Assembly (NCBI GenBank): GCA_907164885.2
Contig: OU015492.1
Span: forward strand, 189,257,338-189,321,337
DNA from: Dolomedes plantarius
Taxonomy: Eukaryota; Arthropoda; Arachnida; Araneae; Dolomedidae
DNA length: 64,000 nt
Direction of reading: 5' to 3'
A model generated the notes under the pieces. It was not told the origin of the DNA, did not search any database, and was given only the letters and a program-made list of their open reading frames with translations. The stretch's first letter is position 1. Each line of letters starts with the position of its first letter. Shown piece by piece: positions 1 through 11,872 of the stretch. Position numbers and translations under genes: made by a program.

Positions 1-69
1 TGTTTGATTGCGGAAGTTAAGACGAAACGGTGTTAGTTAAGACGAAATTTATCGCTGGAGCTACACATC

Positions 70-425
70 ACTATTAAGAGTGATGTGTATAGACATGAGT
101 GTCTGTCACAGTGCACGGCATTTAGATGGTTTAAGACATTTCATAATGGACGTGTGATCAGGTTACACGCCGAGACCGGCTTAAGCACAAATGGCCATCA
201 CCATGAAATCGACTGTCGTGAACAAGATTTCCTGCTGTGCTTTCACAGGGAGGTCCTCGATTTCCCCCTTACAGTTGCAACTTGCCACCCTGAAAAAACC
301 TCATCTTCGGACCACTGAAAAAGGCTTCCAAGGACCACTGGTTCGTTAACTCTGCAGATGTCCGAGACGTCATTCAAGATTGATTAAGCCAACAACCACG
401 TTCTTACCTCAGAGTATTCAAAATC
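70..425 (+). pseudogene. Internally deleted mariner-type transposase relic
   Basis: The first open stretch (85-318) contains a segment reading CLSQCTAFRWFKTFHNGR, which matches the second helix-turn-helix of mariner-type transposases (a FRWFK..F..GR signature). About 200 bases on, other frames read FGPLKKASKDHWF and later LSQQPRSYLR, like the C-terminal tail of the same proteins (HLFGPLKK...WLSQQP). The catalytic core between the two ends is missing, and a TGA and frame changes interrupt the tail. A normal mariner transposase is about 340-350 residues; about 100 remain here. It is a non-functional internal deletion copy. The terminal inverted repeats were not identified, partly because the window begins just upstream. 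The family assignment is by motif only. Confidence 0.6.
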
Positions 426-540
426 TAGTAAGGACTGAGTTACTTACTTGAACTGACAAGCCGACGATGTGTAGCTGATATGTAGCCCCCATCTATCACT
501 ATTACTTCCTGTTTGTTCGCATATCCCGACTAATATATAA

Positions 541-542
541 TA

Positions 543-630
<88 letters not shown>

Positions 631-673
631 TGTATATATATATATTTATATATATATATATATATACAATGGA
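541..673. repeat. TA microsatellite
   Basis: Nearly pure TA dinucleotide tract of about 130 bases with a few interruptions near the right end. It gives spurious YIYIYI open frames on both strands. A second TA tract lies at 833-876 and abuts the Helitron-type copy that starts there. Confidence 0.97.
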
Positions 674-830
674 ATCTCGATCTACCATTTTCAAGGGAGT
701 GACCGATCTGAACTATAAATGCGGGAACATAACAAAGTAATATGATCGTCGGGAATTGGATGCAATAAACGACACATGCGCGAAAACGATGATTCGGGGA
801 ACGATCGATCAAGATTTCACTGTGTGTGTG

Positions 831-875
<45 letters not shown>

Positions 876-878
<3 letters not shown>

Positions 879-1580
879 GTGTGTATAAAACAGTTCCATA
901 ACTGACTGACTCACTGACAGACTGATTGACTGACTGACATACAACACACAGACCAAACCGCTGGATCTAAAGGGCTGAAAGTTTGTATGGCGATTCTTCT
1001 TATAGTGTAGAGGTGCACTAAAAAAGATTTTTAAAAAATTCTTCTTAGATTTTTTTAAAGTTAAATATTTAAACTGTTTTTGTAACTTTTATTATGTTTA
1101 CATTTAAAATAATAATTTGAAGGTTATAAAATTTATATAACGAGAAAGATCTCAAAAATTCCTTTAAAATGAGATGTTTTTCGAATCTTTACCTCCATTT
1201 TCTGATTTTCGATGAATTTTTAAAGATAAATTTTTAGAATTTAATTTATTAAATGCTGATCACGTGATTTCTTTTTCTGGTACTTTATATAAATTTATCG
1301 TCACGTGCATAACAAATAAATAGACAAAAAAATTTTTTCTTGCTAATGCGGCAGACGATTGGACATTATCCAAAAAAATATTAAAATACAATAAAAGATA
1401 TTATGTTCCTCAAACTGTACTATATTAACTGTACTATATTCTTTAGTATGTCCTATTAAATTTAATTTGAATATTTTCTTCTACATTATTTTGCCTATAA
1501 AAACATCTCTTACGACTTTTCTATAAATATATATAAATATCTTTTTTACATCAATTGTATACATTGATTGTCGTATTTAT

Positions 1581-1640
<60 letters not shown>

Positions 1641-1721
1641 GTTTTTTTGGCATTAATTGCATACATTGACCGTTGTATTTAATTTGAATGTATTTAGTAG
1701 CGAAGTGCGGGTTTTCATCTA

Positions 1722-1722
<1 letters not shown>
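876..1722 (+). mobile_element. Helitron-type non-autonomous repeat, family A, copy 1
   Basis: Starts with TC followed by a TATAAAACAGTTCC motif and a run of CTGACTGA repeats, and ends in a GCGAAGTGCGGG motif followed by a CTAG-like tail (here TCATCTAG). The same 5' and 3' tips and the same interior recur at 22454-22823, 38885-39628, 40273-41044 and 61838-62720. A TC start, a CTAG end and lack of terminal inverted repeats are the hallmarks of Helitrons; the best copy sits between A and T. No Rep/helicase frame is present, so it is non-autonomous. A TA tract lies inside at 1587-1637 and another follows the 3' end (1724-1755). Confidence 0.7.
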
Positions 1723-1758
<36 letters not shown>

Positions 1759-1889
1759 CACACAGAGAGAGATACCTCTGTTATTTCGTTTTCTTTTGGT
1801 TCCCGTCGTCTGCCTTTTAACAATTATAACGTTATTGTGTGCCATTCTTGCACACAGTAACGAATGTAAACAGGGCTTCTATGAACTGT

Positions 1890-2040
1890 AAAGCGACGCC
1901 CACCTGGTGCGACGCTTGGGTTCAAATCCCGGTTAAGGCTCGATCGTTTCCGTGTTGTCCTCCTCATAAAGAGCAATTCTGGCTCATATATCGCTCACTA
2001 ATTCCAACAACGTTATATCTGAGAAATCAGCGATTCTTAT
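1890..2040 (+). repeat. SINE-like fragment with a tRNA B-box
   Basis: Contains GGTTCAAATCC at 1919-1929, a close match to the RNA polymerase III B-box (GGTTCGANTCC), followed by CGGTTAAGG. I see no convincing A-box upstream and no tRNA fold, so this is best read as a decayed tRNA-derived SINE piece rather than a tRNA gene. Confidence 0.4.
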
Positions 2041-2156
2041 TTATGCCTGTTTTCAGAATGCCCTGAAAAAGTAGTATATCCCTGGAAGATCGTCGCTCAG
2101 TATTTAGCCGCTAGAGAGCAGAATTAATATTTAATTGTAATGCATTCTATTCTATT

Positions 2157-3166
2157 AGTCAGAAAATCGCGGTACTCTCCTGAAAAGTCATGTTTTTTTA
2201 AAAATATGACATTGTTGAAAGGAGTGACCGATATAGGGTGCTTCCATACTGAAGCAGTCAGAAAATCGCGGTACTCTCCTGAAAAGTCACGTTTTTTTAA
2301 AAATTATGACGTTGTTGAAAGGAGTGACCGATATATGGTGCTTCCATACTGAAGTAGTCAGAAAATCGCGGTACTCTCCTGAAAAGTCCCGTTTTTTTTT
2401 AAATATGACATTGTTGAAAGGAGTGGCCGATATATGGTGCTTCCATACTGAAGTAGTCAGAAAATCGCGGTACTCTCCTGAAAAGTCCCGTTTTTTTTAA
2501 ATATGACATTGTTGAAAGGAGTTACCGATATATGGTGCTTCCATACTGAAGTAGTCAGAAAATCACGGTACTCTCCTGAAAAGTCCCGTTTTTTTTAAAT
2601 ATAACATTGTTGAAAGGAGTGACCGATATATGGTGCTTCCATACTAAAATAGTCAGAAAATCGCGGTACTCTCCTGAAAAGTCACGTTTTTTTAAAAATA
2701 TGACATTGTTGAAAGGAGTGACCGATATATGGTGCTTCCATACTGAAGTAGTCAGAAAATCAAGGTACTCTGCTGAAAAGTCACGTTTTTTTAAAAAATA
2801 TGACATTGTTGAAAGGAGTGACCGATATATGGTGCTTCCATACTGAAGCAGTCAGAAAATCGCGGTACTCTCCTGAAAAGTCACGTTTTTTTTAAAAAAT
2901 ATGACGTTGTTGAAAGGAGTGACCGATATATGGTGCTTCCATACTGAAGTAGTCAGAAAATCGCGGTACTCTCCTGAAAAGTCCCGTTTTTTTTAAATAT
3001 AACATTGTTGAAAGGAGTGACCGATATATGGTGCTTCCATACTAAAATAGTCAGAAAATCGCGGTACTCTCCTGAAAAGTCACGTTTTTTTAAAAATATG
3101 ACATTGTTGAAAGGAGTGACCGATATATGGTGCTTCCATAATGAAGTAGTCAGTAAATCGCGGTGA
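2157..3166. repeat. ~99-bp satellite array, about ten units
   Basis: Units begin with GTCAGAAAATCGCGGTACTC at 2157, 2257, 2357, 2456, 2554, 2652, 2751, 2851, 2952 and 3050, spaced 98-101 bases, with a broken stub at 3149-3166. Each unit has a T-run/A-run in the middle and ends in a GGTGCTTCCATACTGAAG motif. Variant units recur in order: units 7-8 resemble 1-2 and units 9-10 resemble 5-6, which suggests higher-order expansion. Open frames through the array follow from the repeat and are not genes. Confidence 0.95.
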
Positions 3167-3793
3167 ATTACAAAAGGCGAATATCTCACGAAAACGTGCG
3201 TCCGCAGTAGAAATAAACCCCCCAAAAGAACTGTAATTTAACTCCTTCCAACTTCATTTTATTGTTTCTCTGTTTTTTACAAAATCCTCTAATTACATCT
3301 AAATTTTTATTGCGTAATAATAGAAAACAATCAATACAATTTTTATTACTACAATATTTTCATCGGTGCTAGTTAAATAATTAAAAAAACTGTACGCGTT
3401 TTTAAGGTTATTGTAATTATAGTTCTGTTTTGCTTTTAAAGTAATTTTAATTATAATGGTAACTTTCATGTTATATTATGCAGAAAATTTTTATGGATAA
3501 TTCTTAAAATTATCATAAATGGACATAAAATTATTTAAAATATGTACTTTTACTTGTATGCCATTATTTTAATTTTTTAACTCATCTTACTCCATATTTC
3601 CATCTCAATTCTCTGCAAACCTTTCTCGCAATGGCTTCTTCAAATTTGACCGGTGAGTAGCACGTTAATTGGGTGTAGTATTTAGACAACTTTACAAGTA
3701 ACCAGTTTCAACAGCGTCAGTTTAAAAAAAGGAATAAGGAAAATGTGGCTAGTGAAGATTTACTAAGCCTTAGCTGCTGAGTATGTTATTTAA
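3167..3793. other. AT-rich DNA without recognised feature
   Basis: No open frame of note and no repeat recognised. The only hint of genic structure is an ATG at 3631 in a good context (GCAATGG), followed 22 bases later by a strong splice-donor-like CG/GTGAGT at 3653. That is too little to call an exon. Confidence 0.5.
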
Positions 3794-3823
3794 AGACGCT
3801 ATCCTAGAGTCTAGATAGCGTCT
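3794..3823. repeat. Perfect 10-bp-stem hairpin
   Basis: AGACGCTATC at 3794-3803 is exactly complementary to GATAGCGTCT at 3814-3823, with a 10-base loop that is itself nearly palindromic. It lies 23 bases before a second, larger hairpin. Confidence 0.8.
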
Positions 3824-3846
3824 AAACTACTGGGTTGACTTAACTT

Positions 3847-3900
3847 AGCCGTATTTACTGTTGATAACTTAGTTTTAAGTTGTCAACAGTAAATACGGCT
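3847..3900. repeat. 25-bp-stem hairpin, one mismatch
   Basis: The arms at 3847-3871 and 3876-3900 are inverted copies differing at one position, with a 4-base GTTT loop. It could form a cruciform or an RNA stem-loop; no neighbouring gene suggests a function. Confidence 0.85.
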
Positions 3901-4244
3901 GTTACGTTGTAAGTTTCTCTTATCACTATAAATCATGAAAAACATCAAAGTATTTAGAAAATGTCTAATAAGAGATGTCTACAATTTGCTTAAATATGTG
4001 TGTTTAAGCAAGGATTCATATTTTTTAGTTTAGATGGAACGGGGTCTAAAACTGGGAAGACTTGCTAATTAGACCAGAAGGGAATTTTTTTAACAATTTT
4101 AAAATACTAATTTCTCTTTCATATTCCATTTTACCTTGTACGGACCACAAATGAACCAATTGTCACCCTTCAAAATTTTCTCTAATATATTTTTTTAAAT
4201 TGGGCTTTCAATAGCATGAAACTAGACACACCGAGTTAAAAAAA

Positions 4245-5040
4245 ATCTTTTCTTTTTTTACATTCTTGCTCTTTAAATTCTCTCTGCAGCATTTGAATTT
4301 TGTTCAAGAATTCATATCATTGTTCTCAACTATCTGCCTTAATACCTTATTACCAGACGTTCTTCTCCTGAAGCTATTCAAAGCTATGTTCTGTTACTGG
4401 TATAAATTATCCATTAAATCTGGAAAAGTTTCGCCTTTTTCCACCTCCTATTCAGCACTTAGAAATCATTTTCAACCACGGAATTACAAGCATGACCTTA
4501 ACTCTTCTCTATTAGAGTGGAACAAAGGTATCATAAATTCTGTCTGTATGTTTGCTGATCATATTTAAAACCAAACAAACTTTTTTTACATTCTTGCTCT
4601 TTAAATTCTCTCAGCAGCATTTGAATTTTCTTCAAGAATTCATATCATTGTTTTCAACTATCTGCCTTAATATAACTCTTACCAGACGTTCTTCTCCTGG
4701 AGCTATTCAACACTATGCGCTGCTTTGTATGCACTGGTAGGCAATCCGCTGTGGTTACTGCTATAAATAATCCATTCAGTGTTAACAAGTTCTGCTATCT
4801 CTCCAACTCCTCTTCAGCACCCAGAAATCATTTATAACCACGAGTTTACAAGCTTAGTCTAAAGCTTGCATCACTGATTGGATATGTCACGATCATTTCG
4901 CTTAATTTCACCTTATTCTCGTTATTTGTAATGAAATGTAATTCGATAATTTTTTCCCATGACACTAATTCTCTCCTATTACAGTGGTTCAAAGGTCTCA
5001 TAAATTTTGCCTGTATGTTGGTCTGATCGTATTTAAAAAC
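4245..5040. repeat. Diverged tandem duplication, unit ~330 bp
   Basis: The block starting with CATTCTTGCTCTTTAAATTC at 4261 is repeated from 4589, and similarity continues in order through an AACCACG motif and a final ATAAATTCTG/ATAAATTTTG motif. The second unit carries about 115 extra bases near 4845-4960. Short open frames in each unit (4266-4568, 4552-4740) are not similar to anything I recognise. Confidence 0.75.
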
Positions 5041-7740
5041 TCTCCATTATAGGGTCACATACGACCATTATTCTAGCAGTATGTAGGGGATAACTTGTTT
5101 CTTCAAAGGTCTCTGGTGACGACTGTAATATGAAAACCAAGTGTACTATTTTTTTTATATTATGATCAAATGGTAAATTAAAGTAAAGGGAAAATTCTTT
5201 TATTTTGCAGTTGATATGTTGATTCGTTTATCGTATTTCATTGATTGTGAGTTTTCATTGATGACAATTGCTTTTTCGTAATTTGAAAGGATGATGTTTT
5301 TTCCGATAAAAAATGCTTTATTTCCTTACGCTAAAGAAGCCAAGATAAAATTAGCATTTATCTGATAGCTAGGCTATCTATACTGAGAAAAGAAAAGAAA
5401 TGGTTAACCAGTTTCCTATATTGGAGGAAATGGTTATTCAAGCTCTTATACATTTAACCATGTGAAAAAATCCAAGTAGGTAAAATTATTTTATTTAACA
5501 AAGAGAATCATGTAAGATATTACAGCACGAATGCATTGTTTGAATAACAATAATTCATTTAGATTATGCAACATAATTAGTAGGAACTTTTTGTTAAAGA
5601 ATTGTGAATGACTCAACGAATTCTATCAGGAAAATTATTTTTGAGATTACTCGTTATTGTGATTTGAACTTGATTTTACAATATCTTTCTCCTGCTTACA
5701 ATTTTGTAGTTAATTATAGTTAATTTTGCGATAATACTTAATTAGGATCATAGTATGTATATTAGTGATTCGAAATGACTGTCACTGTGATTATAGGCAT
5801 TTTTATTTTTTTACAACTTTGTTAGATTGTTGGTATTGGAATTAAAAGTGCAAATTAATCTACTTTATATATAATTTTATATCTTATGTTTTATTCGATA
5901 TTTCTCCATCAATAAAACACAATAGATGGCTCATCCATATAAAAGGATAAATATGTGGATTATCTCCTTATGTAAATTCTAATAATCAGATACTAAGTTC
6001 TTTTGTAAATCCTATAAAAGATGTGAGTTGCTCAGCCATACTTTTGGAGTGCATAATTCTCCAACAATGTAAGAGATAATTTAATCACATGCCTGTGTAT
6101 TTTTGCCTATGTATCCCTTTAGAAGAATTTTATTTTTTGGCAAGACCAGGGATCACGTTATATACATCGCAAAATTGAGTATTAGGTGGAGTAAATCACT
6201 AATTTTCATTTCTCTATATCGATAGTTTTCATCGACATTTTCAATGTTATTCAGCTTGGCTGGATCTTTTAATTGGGATATTATGCTTCTGCTTTCACTA
6301 TGCTGTTACTTCCCTAGTGCTTTTCAAACATGCCAAAGGGATAACAAATTCCTACACATCTGATCGCATTTGCCAGAGATAAAGTTGTCGAAGATTTTTT
6401 TATTATTTTTTTACAAGGGGTAAAATGTATAGTGTCTTCTCCGACCAGAGAAAGATAAAATCTGGTCCCTGAATTGGTTCTATCTAGCTTGCGTAATACT
6501 CCAAATCATTAGATACAAATCTGTGAATATTTGAAACGTGATTTGTATTTAATGAAGAATGTGAAAAGGGAAACTTCATTTTCAGGTTGAATTGATTTAG
6601 TTCGACGGCAAACAGCCAGCTGAATAAACTGTTTCTCAACACCTCAAAGCTGAAGTTCTCTAGACCCTAATGAAAATCTTCCAAATTTGTAACTCACACC
6701 CATGAAAGTATATTCACGTCTGTCTCATGACTTGTATACAAACAAGCTTTGGAAAACCAAATTTGCATCAATTCATAGAGATACATTTTTAGCCCATTTT
6801 CTATTATTTCATAATGTATGTGATACATCTTTTTTCTTGTATGATGCAAAAAAAGCCTAACTTAGCATGAACATTTTTGTTTGCGTTTATAAATCATCCG
6901 TTCTAATGTATCAGCTTTGTTAAATTTAGTACACAAAAATATACCAATTTAGAGATAGAGGATTCAGATGAAGAGGGTTTTAGTGTTTTCGATTTTGGAT
7001 AGTTCCAAAAATATTTAAACGTACTACTGGACTAGGGATAACAAACCTTTTTAAACAATTCTCCAAAGGATTAAATAGTGATATTTCTTAGGATCGGACT
7101 TAGCTACCATAATTTATTAAACATGATATGGTAATTTTATCACATTAGATTAGTTCTAATAATAACAAATTTTTATTGAAACATGAACAGGAGAAATATA
7201 CCGCAAATTTAATCTTATTTTACGCAAAATAGTCACTGATAGTTCTTATCTATCACTCATTCATATGATCTTCCCTGTATAATTTCAAATATTTTTTACC
7301 AGGTTAATATTAAAGGTTAATATTGCTGAGTAAGACTCATACCAAATTATATTCCTCTTTGATGACGTCATTTTCAAAGTTTTTATCTGAAAAGGAAGTG
7401 TGCAGAATGTAAAAAATCTGTCAAAACAGCCGTTTCTAGTTTTGGTGTTTTAAGCAAATCAATTTCCAGGTTTGACACTCCTACTAACTGTCATTCTTTC
7501 CTTCTCAGCATTTTCATTCATTTCGTCCGATAATCGCCCATGTCCAATTGTTTCAAGATCATTTCTTTTATCGACAAATCTTTGTTTCCTGAAAACCGAC
7601 TATTAACTGCAATTCTCTGTAAAGCAATTCTCTGAGGCATTACTAAAATTACTACTATTGAATCCATGACCAAGAAAGACAGAGTACTAGTTAAAATGCG
7701 AAGGCCAATTTTTAAAACAAAAACTTAACGAGTAAATTTA
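5041..7740. other. Long AT-rich interval, nothing recognised
   Basis: About 2.7 kb with no open frame above roughly 60 codons, no terminal repeats and no microsatellite of note. It may be intergenic or intronic host DNA or very old repeats. Confidence 0.6.
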
Positions 7741-8316
7741 TTTACAAAAAAAAAATTTAACATTAAAGGGTACAACATAATTAGTGCAGATTCACAATAC
7801 AGACTCTGAGACCCATGGTCGCAAACAAGAGCTCCTAAAAATACACGTCTGGTCGGGCTCGATGTTACTTGCCTATTTCTCTCAAAACAGAAAGTCTCTG
7901 CCTCTCTCGGCTTGAAACTCTGGGCGGCCGTCTTCTTAGAAATAGTTTTCCCACAACCGGGAGGACCGGCAGATTATCGGCTGACAGCTCTTTTTAACGC
8001 CGAAACTTTATTGCATTCCAGTATCGCTAGGAAAGACAGCTTTACGACGGTGATGGGAGACGTTTTCTGTTTCTGCAAACAGTTACCCCCACAACTTGTT
8101 AGAGAAACCGCTATGCCTAGGATTAACTTTCAGGCCAAAACTCTTCACGTGTTTAAAAATGGTGGGAACTGGAAAATGGAATTCCCCCCCAAAATATGCA
8201 GCTGGTTCGTGGGGTGTGAGAACGCATCCCCGTAAAGGCATGACGTCACACTATCAAATGTCGATAGTTCGAAAGCCACCTATAAAGGAAGCGTACCATA
8301 GGTTAGCCATACCTCC
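7741..8316 (-). other. GC-richer block, possibly a solo LTR or promoter remnant
   Basis: This block is clearly less AT-rich than its surroundings. Read on the minus strand it has, in order, a TTTATAGG TATA-like box near 8280, a TGACGTCA cAMP-response-type palindrome (8241-8248) and a CAATAAAG polyadenylation-like motif near 8010. That order fits an LTR (U3 to R). I found no second copy in the window and no target duplication, so the LTR reading is tentative. The 108-codon open frame at 7912-8235 on the plus strand is unrecognised. Confidence 0.25.
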
Positions 8317-8319
8317 TAT

Positions 8320-8369
8320 CACTTTATTAGTAGCCATCTAAGTTTTAGATAAGGTTACTAATAAAGTGG
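8320..8369. repeat. Imperfect inverted repeat with ~21-bp arms
   Basis: The arm at 8320-8340 starts CACTTTATTAGTA and its inverted partner at 8348-8369 ends TACTAATAAAGTG, with a few mismatches towards the loop. It lies just outside the GC-richer block and may mark an old element end. Confidence 0.65.
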
Positions 8370-9288
8370 AGTTGTCTCGTTGTCAAATGAGATTCGCAGC
8401 TGTCGAATAAACATTAAAAAAAACTTTAAAGATTACGTAAAAAAGATTCATAATAATGAGATCGAATTAACAGTTTTGAAACAGACTTTAAAACTAATAC
8501 ATGGGCAGATATTTTCCCCATTAAACACATTTTTAACGAAGGTTAATAATATGGGACTTAAGTTAATAACTCCAACATCGATACACTATGAGTAATCCAT
8601 AACACAAGAAATAAAAAGAGATATGAAAAAAGTATTAAATGTCTTAAATGGGGTTGGAGTCATCTTTACTCTGTATTTTCTTTTGAAGAGAGAAACTGAA
8701 ACCAAACATGTACAATCAAAATGTTTTAATTTCTTACTTCTATGAATAAAAAATAATAAACTACATTTCATATCTCCTATATCTAGTTAATACATTCTTA
8801 TTAGAATTTAAATGCAAAAGATCAGTTTATTTCTACAGATCATGAAATAATGACAATTTAAGGTAGGCATCACCTTTCTCTGATAAATCAAGAGCAGACT
8901 TTCTTATCTTAGAAAATCCCTATTAATAGCAAAGGAAATTACAGGTTGAGTGATCTTTATACCAAATGACTGGAACCAGATGAATTTCGGTATCTGAAAG
9001 TATTCGTAAGTACACACACATAGACCCAAATCTAAACAAAAAAATATTTCAGGTAGTCTGTTAGCGAGTTACACTAAAGACTACTTGTGAAACGAATCAT
9101 GCACTTGCCTTTCCGGGTATTGCGTCATTCGTTTTAGACCGGTTTGATCATAAAACCTGATAACCGGATCAAATCTTTAATCGAATTTCCACAGCTGTGA
9201 AGAAGCTACCGTAAATAATTTATTATTCAGTTTCCAGTAGTTGGTGCGTTTTAAACAAACCGGATCGTTGAATATCATTAGATGAGGC
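8370..9288. other. AT-rich interval, nothing recognised
   Basis: Only short open frames (for example 8380-8595) without recognisable motifs. Confidence 0.5.
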
Positions 9289-9298
9289 GTATATAAGG
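9289..9298 (+). promoter_or_regulatory. Candidate core promoter (TATA box)
   Basis: GTATATAAGG is a good TATA-box match in a locally GC-richer setting. A purine-rich stretch follows about 30 bases downstream, and a donor-like AAAG/GTAATG lies near 9400. An ATG at 9375 opens only six codons. If real, this would be the 5' end of a gene with a non-coding first exon. The evidence is weak. Confidence 0.2.
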
Positions 9299-9419
9299 CT
9301 CACATACGATCCAGTAACAGAAAAAAAAGAGGAGAAGGAGGAGCTTTTCTCGACTATAGTTGAATAGATAGATAATGAAGCTGAGGACAATCTGAAGAAA
9401 GGTAATGTTGATTTATAGT

Positions 9420-10600
9420 TTAAGTTTAAGACGCAGTAAAGAAAATAGAATAAGGGGCTAACAGTCTTTGCCTATGCCTAACTTGAGGTAATTCCATCAC
9501 AGTGTATAGACACTGTTGTTTGTATATATGAGACTTGTTTTTTTTTTAATGAATTTAGAGAACGCTATTGATTGATATGGATATTTTATTGTTGAAGATT
9601 TTTTAAACTAACTTTTAATATTTTAAACAAATAAATTTGAATTGTTATTGTTGAAAAAGTCTTGTCGTCTATGCTTTCATCAATAGTTTTAACGTATACC
9701 TATTGTAACAAACAACGTTTCTTCTGCGATTTTACTCTGCAATTTAATTATTAGGTTTTTTGTTGACGTGCTCGTTTCACGTGCACGCTGACATAGTCTC
9801 TTCTAATGAAACTACCGCAGGTTATTACCGCAGGTTATTAACGCAGGATTACTTATCGTTGCTTAACTTTTTTTTTGCGTATTTTGATAATTTTTGTTAT
9901 GTTAACTGCTACTGGTTTGGGTGCGCTGCCAAAATTATAACTCGCTACGACGCTAAAATTTTGCTTTCTGGAGGACCGTTATTGAGGAACGTATTTCTAC
10001 GTTAAAATCCATTAATGATTCATGTACACCTAAGATGCATAGCTTGAAGATAATTAATGCAATAGATTTTATAATTTTAAACCCAAAGAAAATTTATCTT
10101 TCTGGACCCAGACCAGCTATTAGATTAACACTGTTCTGAATGGGCTTCGTACTAGCGTCATTTACTTTAGTAGAGAAGCATAGGAACATACACTTAACAC
10201 CCCATTGTGGACTCTCAATAAATCTAAACAGTTTTAATTTTATTCTAAATCCTTCAAATTTCTGTAATTTATACTTTGAAGATAATTTAAGCCAAAAATA
10301 TCGTTTATATATGATTTTTCTTTAAAAGAAAATTAAAACTAACGTTATTTAATAATATATTTTGCGATCAACAAAACATTTAGTTTTACAGCTATTAACT
10401 TCCCAAGGTTAATTTACACACTTCATATTTACATGTTGGCTTACATGAATGTAATTGTTTACTGAAATTTCCTTCTGTAACAAATAATACTTATGGAGCA
10501 AATATTTGTGCTACTTATCAATCTATAACAGAGCTATATAATTGATAATAAACTTTTCAATATTTCTAAGTTTCTCAAGACATTGTACAAGCTGAGATTT
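9420..10600. other. AT-rich interval with a 13-bp triple repeat
   Basis: A 13-base unit containing CCGCAGGTTATTA occurs three times in tandem around 9813-9847. The open frames at 9760-10005 and 10140-10325 have no recognisable domain and look accidental. Confidence 0.5.
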
Positions 10601-10914
10601 CACTACCCATGAGGCAATGATAGGTTGCAAAATGTTACGACTATTCCTGCTCACACCGCTGTTCAGTTCCTCCTTATTCTTGATCATAAACCTATACTAT
10701 AAAGTAGTCTAAATTCTCAATAAACTGTAGGCCACACAAAAAATATATCTAATCGGGCCCCACAGCTCCTAAAGCCAGTCCTGACTGGGCCGGTCAGAAA
10801 ACTAAGGAGTCACAAACCATGATACTATCATTTAAAGTTTGACATCAAGATACACTCCCACAATTCTCACCTGTAAGACGTATCCCTCTAAAACCACTGT
10901 CAAGTTTCTTAAAC

Positions 10915-11695
10915 TAATTGAGGCGTTCCTACTGAAAAAAAGGGTAAGTGCCAAAATTAAAGAACAGTATTTTTCACTGATACAAGGTTTTCACTGATAC
11001 TAGCTAGTTTGGTTTAGTTCTGTGCTAGGCACTTACCTCCTTTTCCACGCCATTAGCCTTAAGGCTGCTATGTACTAACCCCATTGGATTCACTCACCTC
11101 ATTGTTAACCTATGGAGAAAATTTGTCCACGGATTGCCGACTTGGATTCAAAGATTTTTATTTTTAAATGTACTCCGTCATAGAGAAAGAAATTTTACAT
11201 TTGTGTACATTTTTCGTTTTTTTAAAAATGCAATTAATATATTAAAATTTAAATTATTCGGGGAAAGATCTGGTATAGTGTGTTTTAAGCGCTCATAAAT
11301 TCCTTCGGTGGACGAAATTTATAAAATGAATCCTGTACTGCTTTGCAGAAAAGTCCAGGCTATCTGACTATACCAATTTTATTCGATTATCAGCATTCAT
11401 GTACCTGTAAATAGTTGACAAAAATATTTTTTAAATAAAAAATTGGGGGGCAGCGCTTAACCCCCCTAAAGAGAGAGAGCCATTAAAATCCCTCAAAATG
11501 TCAATCCTAAGGGGGGATGGAATTCTTGAACTGTCAACTGGACTCCTCCCACCACAAGAGTCTGCAAGAAGAGGAAGAGGAAAATACGATTTTTTTCTTA
11601 ATACATAGCAGCCTTAAAAAATAACCTTGTATGAGTGAAAAAATACTTTTGGGAAATTTTGGCACTTACCCTCTTTTCAACGGGAACGCCTCAAT
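10915..11695. repeat. Fold-back region with ~77-bp inverted arms
   Basis: The stretch at 10915-10993 (ATTGAGGCGTTCC... GTAAGTGCC) recurs inverted at 11619-11695 (GGCACTTACC... ACGCCTCAAT). A second inner pair (CCTTAAGGCTGCTATGTA near 11059 and ATACATAGCAGCCTTAA near 11591) keeps the same inverted order. Diverged direct copies of nearby sequence (CTCACACCGCTGT motifs near 10654 and 11797) suggest repeated rearrangement. It may be a fold-back transposon relic; no target duplication was identified. Confidence 0.6.
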
Positions 11696-11872
11696 TGGCT
11701 ATCAAACAGTGCATCGACTTGGACCCCACAACTACTAAGGAGGAGCCTGATTGCACCTGTCAGACAGTGATTGTTGACATCACGATACTATTTCCGCTCA
11801 CACCGCTGTCAAGTTTCTTCAACAATCTACATTCTGCCCTATATAAACGCTTTCAATCACTCGCTTCCTTAA

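Noticed and set aside
546..956. 136-residue minus-strand open frame
   Set aside because: Half of it is Tyr-Ile repeats from the TA tract. The same applies to the frames at 1546-1845, 47396-47690, 53653-53935, 48579-48830 and 15511-15849.
1890..1960. tRNA gene
   Set aside because: Only a B-box-like motif; no acceptor stem or full cloverleaf could be formed. The same holds for the SINE heads at 15714 and 38157.
2157..3166. CRISPR-like regular array
   Set aside because: Units are contiguous 98-101-bp repeats without unique spacers, in a eukaryotic genome.
2140..3225. Several 60-90-residue open frames on both strands
   Set aside because: They are translations of the 99-bp satellite; repeated units give repeated peptides and both strands are open.
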